Assembly (NCBI GenBank): GCA_035575035.1
Contig: DATLYH010000122.1
Span: forward strand, 1-33,041
Reading direction: 5' to 3'
Source of the DNA: DATLYH01 sp035575035
GTDB lineage: Bacteria > Planctomycetota > Planctomycetia > Gemmatales > Gemmataceae
Length of the DNA stretch: 33,041 nucleotides
Part shown: in pieces, positions 1-9,200 of the stretch
Layout of the letters: each line of letters starts with the position of its first letter
Position numbering within the stretch: the stretch's first letter is position 1
The notes under the pieces: model-generated
Databases searched by the model: none
What the model saw: the letters and a program-made list of their open reading frames with translations, nothing else
Told to the model about the DNA's origin: nothing
Position numbers and translations under genes: made by a program

Positions 1-52
1 CGGGGGGAGAGGGGGAGGGGTGAGGGGGAACGGAACCGCGCAGGAGCAGACC

Positions 53-1213
53 ATGAGCGAACCGCTGCGAGCGAGCATCATCATCACCAGCTACAACTAC
101 GGCCGCTACTTGCCGGAAACCATCGACAGCGCCCTGGCCCAGACCTATCCGCACACCGAGGTGATCGTCGTGGACGACGGCTCCACGGACAACTCGCGCG
201 AGGTCATCCTCGGGTACGGAAGCCGGGTCATCCCGGTGCTCAAGGCCAACGGCGGACAGGCCTCCGCCTTCAACGCGGGGTTCCGCCACAGTGGCGGGGA
301 CGTGATCCTCTTCCTCGATTCGGACGATGCCCTGCTCTCCTCCGCGGTGGAAACGGCGGTCCGGTGTTTTGAAGATACCGGGGTGGCTAAGGTGCACTGG
401 CCTCTCTGGGAGATCGACGAACGCAGCCGGAGGACCGGGCGGGTACACCCGCCGCGCGAGCTGCCGGAGGGCAATCTCCGCGAGCAGATGATCCGCGACG
501 GCCCGGACAGTTACGCCACTCCGCCAACGACGGGCAATGCCTGGGCCCGCTGGTTCCTGGAGCGGGTCCTGCCGATGCCCGAGCCCGAGTATGTCACCTG
601 CCCGGACGGCTACCTGGCCGTGCTCGCCCCCCTGTTTGGCCGCCTCGCGCGGATCCCGGAGCCGCAGGGCCTCTACCGGGTGCATGGGCAGAACAACATG
701 GGCGGGATCTTCTACCGGGAAAAGATCCGGCTGTTCGACCACCGCTGCGCCGTCCTGCAAGAGTACCTGCGCCGCGAAGGCCTCTCTGTTGACCCGGAGG
801 TCTGGAAACGGCCGTACTACTCCTGGCTGCGCCAAATTGAGCTGGCCGAACAAGACCTCGCCACCGTTCTTTCATCTGAAGACACGGCCCGTTTTATCCT
901 GGTCGATGAGGATCAGTTCCGGGGCGAGTTCGCGGCGGGACAGCGGGCCATCCCGTTCCTCCAGCGCGGCGGGCAGTACTGGGGCCCACCCCCTGATGAC
1001 GAGACGGCGATCCGGGAGCTAGAGCGGCTGCGGCGGGCGGGCGCCCGCTTCCTCGCCTTCGCCTGGCCGGCCTTCTGGTGGCTGGAGCACTACACCGGCT
1101 TCCACCGGCACCTGCGTTCGCATTACCCCCGCCTCCTGGAGAATGAACGCCTCCTTGTTTTTGACCTGAGAACTTCCTTCGCCCCGCTCCCCCGGCAGAC
1201 AGCGTATGAATGA
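53..1213 (+). CDS. Family 2 glycosyltransferase with extra C-terminal module
   Basis: Predicted 386-residue cytoplasmic glycosyltransferase of the GT-A fold, GT2 family, moving a sugar from a nucleotide-sugar donor onto a glycan or lipid acceptor, probably for surface polysaccharide. Residues 7-20 (IIITSYNYGRYL) open the Rossmann-like fold, VDDGSTDNS lies at 40-48 and the metal-binding DSDD (DXD type) at 89-92. ATG 53 is chosen because AGGAG at 42-46 stands 6 bases upstream; an in-frame GTG at 20 has no such site. Residues 256-373, after the catalytic domain, hold a Trp/Tyr-rich module (QYWGPPPDD, WPAFWWLEHYT) also found at the end of the next gene. The stop overlaps the next start by 8 bases, so the two are translationally coupled. 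The exact sugar and acceptor cannot be read from sequence. Confidence 0.88.
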   Translation: MSEPLRASIIITSYNYGRYLPETIDSALAQTYPHTEVIVVDDGSTDNSREVILGYGSRVIPVLKANGGQASAFNAGFRHSGGDVILFLDSDDALLSSAVETAVRCFEDTGVAKVHWPLWEIDERSRRTGRVHPPRELPEGNLREQMIRDGPDSYATPPTTGNAWARWFLERVLPMPEPEYVTCPDGYLAVLAPLFGRLARIPEPQGLYRVHGQNNMGGIFYREKIRLFDHRCAVLQEYLRREGLSVDPEVWKRPYYSWLRQIELAEQDLATVLSSEDTARFILVDEDQFRGEFAAGQRAIPFLQRGGQYWGPPPDDETAIRELERLRRAGARFLAFAWPAFWWLEHYTGFHRHLRSHYPRLLENERLLVFDLRTSFAPLPRQTAYE

Positions 1214-2336
1214 TCTGGAATACACCGGCGAGCGCGTCGTGCCCGGCAAGATTGATCGCGCTCTCTGGCACGAGCACCTGGCGCGTTACGTCTTCGCGGC
1301 GCACTTCGTGAAGGATCGGACCGTGCTCGACGCGGGCTGCGGCTGCGGCTACGGCGCCGCCTTCCTGGCCGCTCGGGGGGCCGCCCGTGTGCTGGGAGTG
1401 GATATCTCGGCCGAGGCGATCGCTTACGCCCGGGCGCATTATCGACGCGACAACTTGGAGTACCGGGTCAGCGACGTGGTCGCGCTGGACCTGGGCGATC
1501 GGATGTTTGACGTGGTTGTCTCGTTCGAGGTCATCGAACACCTGGCTGATGCGGAGAAGTTCCTGGCAGAGGTGGCCCGGGTGCTGAAAGAGGAAGGGCT
1601 GTTCCTTGTCTCCACGCCCAACCGCCTGGCCTACCGCCGCGGCCAGGAGCCCAATCCTTTCCACACCCGGGAATTTGACGGCGACGAATTCCGCCGGCTC
1701 CTGGGCCGGTTCTTTCCCCGCGTCACGATCCTGGCCCAGGATCATTTCACGGCCATCGCCTTCCTGCCCACCGAGGGCCAGCGCCCAGACGACGAAGGGG
1801 AAGCCGTCATCGACCGTTCGCTTCTGCCGGCCGAGGCTCATCACTTTTATTTCCTCGCTCTTTGCGGCGGCGCGGCATCGGTGCCGGCGGCCCCGCCCCG
1901 CCGGCTGGTTCAACTGCCTCACGTCCGCGACGAATACTTCGACTACCTGGAATGGATTCACCGGCTGGACCTGGTGATGGAGGACATCGCGCGGGCGGTC
2001 CCGCCGGGCGAGACGTTTGTTCTGATTGATCAGGATGAATTCGGACGGGCGCCCGGCAGCGGCCGGCGCGCGATCCCTTTTCTGGAGCGCGACTGGCAAT
2101 ACTGGGGGCCGCCGCCCGACGACGCCACCGCGATCGGGGAGCTGGAGCGCCTGCGGGGGGCCGGGGCAAACTTCCTGGTCGTCGGCTGGCCGGCGTTTTG
2201 GTGGCTGGAGCACTACACCGATTTCCACCGCTACCTGCGCGCGAACTTCCGCCCCATTTGCGAGAATGAGCGCATCATCATATTTGACCTGCGGCCGGGT
2301 GACGGGTCGGTCATTTCTGGCCCTCAATCTGGTTGA
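1206..2336 (+). CDS. SAM-dependent methyltransferase with the same C-terminal module
   Basis: A 376-residue class I S-adenosylmethionine methyltransferase. Motif I (LDAGCGCGYG) is at residues 41-50, the acidic ribose-binding end of strand 2 (GVDIS) at 64-68, and FEVIEHL at 107-113, typical of UbiG/Methyltransf_11-like enzymes. The catalytic domain ends near residue 220. Residues 245-363 then repeat the module seen at the end of the upstream glycosyltransferase (YWGPPPDDATAI, WPAFWWLEHYTDFHRYLR, NERIIIFDLR). The start ATG lies inside the last codons of the glycosyltransferase, so the pair is one operon. A role in decorating the same glycan is likely but inferred; the substrate is unknown. The 3' end overlaps the convergent HEAT-repeat gene by 26 bases. 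Confidence 0.88.
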   Translation: MNDLEYTGERVVPGKIDRALWHEHLARYVFAAHFVKDRTVLDAGCGCGYGAAFLAARGAARVLGVDISAEAIAYARAHYRRDNLEYRVSDVVALDLGDRMFDVVVSFEVIEHLADAEKFLAEVARVLKEEGLFLVSTPNRLAYRRGQEPNPFHTREFDGDEFRRLLGRFFPRVTILAQDHFTAIAFLPTEGQRPDDEGEAVIDRSLLPAEAHHFYFLALCGGAASVPAAPPRRLVQLPHVRDEYFDYLEWIHRLDLVMEDIARAVPPGETFVLIDQDEFGRAPGSGRRAIPFLERDWQYWGPPPDDATAIGELERLRGAGANFLVVGWPAFWWLEHYTDFHRYLRANFRPICENERIIIFDLRPGDGSVISGPQSG

Positions 2337-2973
2337 GGGCGTACAGCGTCGCCACGCGGATGTCGCCATCCTTCTCCTTGGAGGCGGCCTTCAGGGCGGG
2401 GAGGGCGGGCCGGGCCTCCGGGCCGATCTCCGCCAGCGCGTAGATGGCGGCGATGCGGACCGGCTTCTCCGGATCGCGCATCGCCTCGATGAGGGCCGGC
2501 ACCGACTCCCGGGCCGCCGGGCCAAGCCGGCCCAGGGCGGTGGCCGCCTGAGCCCGGACATAGACGTCCCGGTCCTTGAGGGTCTTGCGGAGGTCCGGCG
2601 CCGCGGCCGCGGCATCGGAGCCGATCTGCCCCAGGGCCCCAGCTGCGTTGAGACGGACGCCGGCGCTGGCGTCCTTGAGGAGAGGAATCAACGCCGGGAC
2701 GGCTTCGCGGGCCGCCGGGCCGATGCTCCACAGGGCCTCGGCGGCCCGGGCGCGGACCGCGGCGTCGCCATCCTTCAGCGCCGCAGTCAGGTCCGGCACG
2801 GCGTCCGCGGCCTTCAGGGCACCCAAGGCCCCGGCCGCCTCCCGGCGAACCTGGGCATCGGGATCGCGCAGGGCCTGCCTCCACTGGCTGGCTGACTTAC
2901 CCTGGTGAAGAGGCTCCTTCTTGCCGCACCCCATCAGAAAAAGGGCCAGACTCAAGGCCGTAAGGGCTCTCAT
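2311..2973 (-). CDS. HEAT-repeat lipoprotein
   Basis: A 220-residue predicted lipoprotein. The signal MRALTALSLALFLMGCG has a hydrophobic core and a lipobox ending at Cys16. After a short linker (KSASQWRQAL) the rest is about six HEAT/PBS-lyase-like repeats of roughly 30 residues (for example DPDAQVRREAAGALGALK, AAREAVPALIPLLKD, EKPVRIAAIYALAEIG), giving an all-helical protein-binding solenoid. The start is ATG 2973, preceded by GGAAGG at good spacing; an in-frame TTG at 2982 is too close to that site. Such proteins are common in planctomycetes, usually of unknown partner. It lies downstream of the giant repeat gene on the same strand, separated by a hairpin-forming repeat, and overlaps the methyltransferase gene tail to tail. 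Confidence 0.85.
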   Translation of the reverse strand: MRALTALSLALFLMGCGKKEPLHQGKSASQWRQALRDPDAQVRREAAGALGALKAADAVPDLTAALKDGDAAVRARAAEALWSIGPAAREAVPALIPLLKDASAGVRLNAAGALGQIGSDAAAAAPDLRKTLKDRDVYVRAQAATALGRLGPAARESVPALIEAMRDPEKPVRIAAIYALAEIGPEARPALPALKAASKEKDGDIRVATLYALNQIEGQK

Positions 2974-3214
2974 GCGGATCAATCCTTCCGGTCAGCGACA
3001 AGCGTTGGTCCGAACCTGGAGCGTCAGCGACGGGATAAGGTTTGCCCCGTCGCTCACGCTCCGGGCTCTGACTCACGCTCCGGGCTCTGAAAAGACGTTC
3101 TGGGCGCCGACAGAGATCCCTGCCAACTGCCTCCCGGTGCGTAGGTTGATGTTCGTCTCTCCATGAATGCAGTTGTCGGACTGGTACTGACCATGCCGAT
3201 GCGGTGGGGGGTAG
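2974..3214. repeat. Intergenic palindromic repeat (GGAGCGTCAGCGACGGG family)
   Basis: Bases 3018-3034 (GGAGCGTCAGCGACGGG) pair with 3045-3062 (CCCCGTCGCTCACGCTCC) with one mismatch across a loop of about 10 bases, making a strong hairpin. The right arm continues into two head-to-tail copies of a 19-base unit, CTCACGCTCCGGGCTCTGA, at about 3053-3090. The same core recurs at 31009-31124. The element separates the 3' end of the giant gene from the HEAT gene and could act as a terminator or RNA processing site, although no T-tract follows. No gene is seen here. Confidence 0.75.
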
Positions 3215-6200
3215 TCATGCTCGACGGAGGCGGCGGGACCGAATACCGGAGCTATCCAGGGCGGATACCACGTCGCCGCCGAACCGCCGGAAAACCTCGT
3301 CAATGGCCGCGGCGCTCACCATTCGTCCATCCTGCGCCGCGCGCCGCCCCTTGCGGACTAGAATGGCGCCGTCCAGCGCATCGCCGGCCTGGTCGCTGGG
3401 ATCGGGGTTGAGGTCCAGGGTGCCGTCGTTGAGTTGGGTGACCGTTGGTCCCAGGCCAGCCCGGAGATTGATGGCCGCCTGCCCCGCCGGCGCCCGCGCC
3501 TTGATCCGAAAAGCGATCAGCAGCACACTGCCCGATCCCCGGCCGCTGACCGGACCGGCGGCGCGCCCCAGGCCCGCCCGGATCGTCCCGGCCGCCGGAT
3601 CGACATTCGTGGCGAACAGGTCAAAGTCGTGCGTCAGGCTGCCACGCCGCACCTCTACTACCTCTAGCCGGCGGGTGTCGTAGGAGATCGCCAGGTCGGC
3701 CGACTCCAGCCCATCCGACACGTCCAGGTTCACCGGCACCACGACGACCCGGCCGCGCCGGGCGCGCAAGGTCTTGGGGATGCTTAGCAGCGGGTCGGCG
3801 CCGGTCGGGATGACTGCCGGCGGGTTGGCCGGCAGGGGCGGGATCTCGGGGCGGTCCAGGCCGACAATCTCTTGAAGTACCCGGACGGCATCAAAGGTGG
3901 TCACGGCGGCGTTGTCAGTGATGTCGCCGACCAGCCGTGGGTCGGCCAATGGAAAAGCAAGGAAACCCTGATCCAATCCCACCGCCACGCGCTGCAACCG
4001 CTGGGCGTCGCCGGCGCTGTAGCGGCCATTGGCGTTGCTGTCGCCGAGGTAGCCGACTACATGGATGCCGTCGTCATCCAGCGCCGAAGCGACACCGGTG
4101 ACCTGAGTGACGGTCAGATCGAGTACATGCTTGCGCCCATACGGGGCGTCGGCGGGAACGACCGCCACTAGCCGGACGAAGTCCCCGGCATCCGCCGGCA
4201 GGGCAGTGCCGGTGTTGAAGTCGATCTGCACCAGGTCGGGCGCCAGCGGGGTTAGCGTGGTGGTCGCCCCGGTCGGCACCGCCGCCGCGGCGGTGATGCT
4301 CAGCAGGGCCGGATCATAGCGCAGGGTCAGCCGGAGGGCGGTGACACCGGCACTGCCGCTGAGGCGCAACGGCAGGTCGTTGGCGGTACTGGTGGCGGGC
4401 ACGTCCACCGACTGGCCAGGGCCGCGCGTGAAGTCCGGCACGCTGACCGTCACCGCTGCGGGTGCCGGCACCATGAAGGTGGTGGTGTAGTTATCGCCCG
4501 GCGTGTTGTCGCTATTGCCGTCGAGCAAGCCGCCGTTGAGGCTGCGGAAACCGGTGGCCCCACTGCGGAGCGTTACCATGTAGGTTCCGGGCGCCAGCAC
4601 GCCGCCGGTCTGGATGAAGGTAATCCGGCGATCGCCCAGGTCAATCGCCAGCGAGCCCAGGACGGTCCCTGCGGGGCCGGTCAGCGTTACATCAGTCGGT
4701 CCGAGCCCCCCCGTCTCGGTGTCGTACAGGTTAAGCCCGGCCGTTTGCAGCACTCGGCTGAACGTGGCCCGGAAGCCGGTCGAGGTGGGCGTGAATGAAC
4801 TCACCACCAAGGTGGTCAGGCCGTCATCGTCTGTGATGGTGCCGGTAGCCTGGCCGTCGCCCAGGGTATCATTGACCGGGTTGGAGAGGGTGAGCAGGAA
4901 GGCCTCGTCCGGCTCCGGGGCGGTGTCGCGGATGACGGGGACAGCGATGGTCCGGGTGGTCGTGCCGGGGGCGAAGGTGAGCGTGCCGGAGGCAGGCTGG
5001 TAATCGACGCGGGCCTGGGCCTCGACATTGCTGGTAGCGAACTGCACCATGACCGTCTGGGTGCTGGCGGCCGACAGGCTGACGGTGAACACGGCGAACG
5101 TGCGCTCGGCCGTCAGGGCCGGCTGGACGGCCAGGTCGAACAGGCGGAAACTGTATGGGCCGGTACTGTCGTCCGCGCCGTCGATCACCAGTCGGTAAGT
5201 GCCCGTCTCGACCAGTGTGATCGGACCGGCGTCGCTACCCGCGCCGATGGTAAAGAGGGTGACGCCGCTGGGACTGACCAGGGTGGCGGTGCCGTTGACC
5301 ATTGGCGCCGTCGGCAGGCTGTCGAAGAAGAGGCGCTGGCCAATGGTGCCGGTGAAGGTGTAGATGTCGATCTCGCCCGGCTCGCTGATGGTGGCACTGA
5401 TGGTGTTCCCCAGCGTCAGGGGAGTAGTGGTGGTGTCGGGGGTTACGATGCGGAAACTGTAGTTGACCGGAGCGCTGGGATTGAGTCCCTGCAAGGCCAG
5501 CACATAAGTGCCGTCGGCCGGCAGGGTGGCCTCGAAGTCGAAGCCAAGCGTGTTGCTCGCCACGAACTGGTTGGCTGGTCCGAACAGCTGCCAAGTGCCC
5601 GAGCCGGAGGGGACCAGCAGGCTGTCGAAGAAGAGGCGCTGGCCGGCGGTGCCGCTGAAGCGGTACAGATCGGCCTCCAGCCCGGGGTTAACGGCGTCGG
5701 TCACCGTCGTGTCCAGCGTCACCGTCGCCACCGGCGGGGCGGCCACATCGAGCAGGCGGAAGCTGTAGCTGCCCGTGTTCTCGCCGGGGTAATCGAAGAC
5801 CAGCCGGTAGGTTCCCGCTTCGGGCAAGGTGAACGGTCCCAAGTCACTGGCCGGGGCGGTGGTGATCACGGTCGCCCCGCTCGGACTCTGTAGGGTGACG
5901 GCAAAAAATGCTGTCTCCGCGGCCCCGAGGGTGTCGAAGAAGAGGCGCTGGCCAATGGTGCTGGTGAAGGTGTAGACATCGATCTCGCCCGGCTCGCTGA
6001 TGGTGCCGTTGACGGTGCTCCCCAGGGTCAGGGCCACGGTGGTGGTGTCGGGGGTTACGATGCGGAAACTGTAGTTGACCGGAGCGCTGGGATTGAGTCC
6101 TTGCAAGGCCAGTACATAGGTGCCGTCGGTCGGCAGGGTGGCCTCGAAGTCGAAGCCAAGCGAGTTGCTCGCCACGAACTGGTTGGCCGGTCCGAACAGT

Positions 6201-9200
6201 TGCCATGTTCCCGAGCCGGAGACAGTCGTCAGGTTATCAAAGAAGAGACGTTGGCCGGCCGTGCCGCCGATCCGGTACAGGTCGGCCTCCACGCCCGGAT
6301 CGAGGGTGCCGTTGAGGGTGGTGTCCAGGGTCGCGGTCGGCTGCACCGCCACATCAAGCAGACGGAAGCTATAGCCCCCCGTGCTGTCGCCGGTGCCGTC
6401 GATCACCAGCCGGTAAGTGCCTGACTCGGTGAGCGTGACCGGGTCGCTGTCACTGGCCGCGGCGGTCGTGAAGACGGTCAGGCCGCTGGGGGCGATCAGA
6501 GTAGCGGTGCCGTTGACCGCCGTCGCCAGGCCGTCGAAGAAGAGGCGCTGGCCGGGGGTGCCGGTGAAGGTGTAGATGTCGATCTCGCCCGGCTCGCTGA
6601 TGGTGCCGTTGACGGTGCTCCCCAGGGTCAGGGCCGCGGTGGTGGTGTCGGGCGTCACGATGCGGAAGCTGTAGTTGACCGGGCCGCTGGTGTTGGTGCC
6701 GCCCAGCACCAGCACGTACGGGCCGTCCGCCGGGAGGGTTACCTCGAAGTCGTTTTGCAGGAAGAAGAATTCCAGGTTGATGAAGTCGTCGGAGGGCCCG
6801 GAGAGTCTCCAGTAGCCCCCGAACGGCACCGAGACCGACAGGTTGTCGAAGAAGAGGCGCTGGCCGGCGGTACCGATGAAGCGGTACAGGTCGCTTTCCA
6901 CGCCTGGATTGAGTGTGCCGTTCACCGTCGTGTCCAGGGCCACGGTTGGCTGGGCCGACACGTCCAACAGCCGGAAGCTGTAGTTGGGCGTGCCGGCCTG
7001 GCGGCCGTCCACGATCAGGTAGTGCGTCCCCGCCTCTTCGAGCGTCAGGGGGAAGCCGTCGTTGCTGGCGTTGTCCACCGTGATCAGTCGATTGCTCGGC
7101 TGATACAGCCAGATCGAGACGTTCTCGAAGTCGGTGTCGAAACTGTCGAGGTAGATGCGCTGGCCGATGGCGCCGGTGAAGCGGAAGATGTCGGTCTCGA
7201 AATTGGGCAGCGTGCCGTTGACCACGGTCGCCAGGGGCAGGTCAGTTGTGTTGGCCGGCAGGGCGAGCAGCCGGAAGCGGTAGTCGCCCGCGGCGGTTGT
7301 GTCGAGGTTGCGCACCGTCAAGGTGTAGGTCCCCGATCGCGTCAAGGTGAGGGGGAGCGGGAAGCCTTCCGACGAGGCGTTGAGGACGAAGACCTGCGTG
7401 TTCCCCGGGTCGCGCAGCTCCACCTGGACACTGTCGAAATCAATGTCCTGGGTGTCGAAGTAAATCACCTGGCCGGCCGAGGCCGCGTAGGTGAACTGCG
7501 TCTGGACCCCGGCGGCCAGGTTGCCGCTCCGGATGACGTCGAAGCCGCTGGGCGTGACGGGGGGCTCGCTCTGGTCGAGGACCTGGAAGCGGTAGCTCAC
7601 CGGGCTGTTGCCGGAGCCGCGCACCGCCAGTACATACGTGCCGCCGAGCGGCAGGACAGCGGTGAAGTCGGCCGCCAGAGAGGCGGCGGAGCCTACCACC
7701 TGGTTGGCCGGCCCGAACAGGACCCAGTTGGACCCTGGCGACATCGGGTCGAGTAGGCTGTCGAACAGGAGCCGCTGACCGGCCGTGCCCGTGAAGGTAT
7801 ACAGGTGCGTCTGCCACCCCGGATCAAGGGTGCCGTTGACGGTGGTGCCCAGCGGCAGCGTCGGCTGGGCGGCCACGTCAAGCAGACGGAAGCGGTAGCT
7901 GCCCGTCGGGTCGCCGATGGCCTGGAACGTCAGCCGGTAGGTGCCTGCCTCCCGCAGCGTAACCGGTTCCAGGCTGTCCGCGCTGATATTGACGCCGAAG
8001 ACAGTGCGGCCGCTGGGACTGGTCAGGTCGGCAGCGCCATTGCCCGGGAACGGCCCGGTCTGGTCGAAGTAGAGGCGCTGACCGACGCTGCCGGTGAAGG
8101 TGTAGACGTCTACCTCTCCCGGTTCGCTGAGGGCGGCGGTCACTTCCACGCCCAGCGTCAGCGGCATGACCGTGGTGTCGGGTGTCACGATGCGGAAGCT
8201 GTAGTTGATCACACTGGGGTTGGCGCTGAAGGGGGCCACGGCCAGCACGTAGGTGCCGGCGGTCGGCAGCGTGGTCAGGAAGTCGTTGCCCAGATTAACA
8301 CCGCTGCGAGCCACGATCTGGTTATCCGGCCCGAACAGGCTCCAGAGGATCGTGCCCGAGGGGGTGGGTGAGACCGACAGGCTGTCGAAGAAGAGGCGCA
8401 GGTCTGCCGTGCCCGTGAGGCGGTACAGGGCGCTTTCCATCCCCGGGTTGAGCATGCCGTTTACCAGTGTGTCGAGGGCGACGGTCGGCTGGGCGGCCAC
8501 GTCCAGCAGGCGAAAGCCGTAGCTGCCGGTGGCGTCGCCGGTGCCGTCGATGATCAGCTTGTAGGTCCCCGCCTCGGGCAGCGTAACCGGGTCGCCATCC
8601 CGGTTCGGGTCGCCGCTAAAGACCGTGAAGCTGTTGGGACTGACTAGCGAGACGGCGGCATTGACCACGGCCCCGAGACTGTCGAAGTAAAGCCGCTGGC
8701 CGATGGCACCGGTGAAGGTGTAGACGTCGATCTCGCCCGGCTCGCTGATGGTGGCACTGATGGTGTTCCCCAGGGTCAGGGCCACGGTGGTGGTGTCGGG
8801 GGTTACGATGCGGAAACTGTAGTTGACCGGAGCGCTGGGATTGAGTCCTTGCAAGGCCAGTACATAAGTGCCGTCGGTCGGCAGGGTGGCCTCGAAGTCA
8901 CTCTGCAAGCCAAGGGCGCCGCCGGCGATGAACTGGTTGGCCGGTCCGAACAGTTGCCATGTTCCCGAGCCGGAGACAGTCGTCAGGTTATCAAAGAAGA
9001 GGCGCTGGCCGGCGGTGCCGCCGATCCGGTACAGGTCGGCCTCCACGCCCGGATCGAGGGTGCCGTTGAGGGTGGTGTCCAGGGTCGCGGTCGGCTGCAC
9101 TGCCACATCAAGCAGACGGAAGCTGTAGCTGCCCGTGCTGTCGCCGAAGCCGTCGATCACCAGCCGATAGGTGCCCGCTTCCGTCAGCGTCACCGGGCCG

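Noticed and set aside
20..52. Upstream GTG start for the glycosyltransferase
   Set aside because: No ribosome site before it, while AGGAG is placed correctly for ATG 53.
894..2369. A 491-codon minus-strand ORF over the glycosyltransferase/methyltransferase pair
   Set aside because: Both plus-strand genes have catalytic motifs and ribosome sites; this frame has none.
3073..3303. A 76-codon minus-strand ORF downstream of the giant gene stop
   Set aside because: It overlaps the giant gene's end in another frame and runs into the palindromic repeat; no ribosome site or motif.
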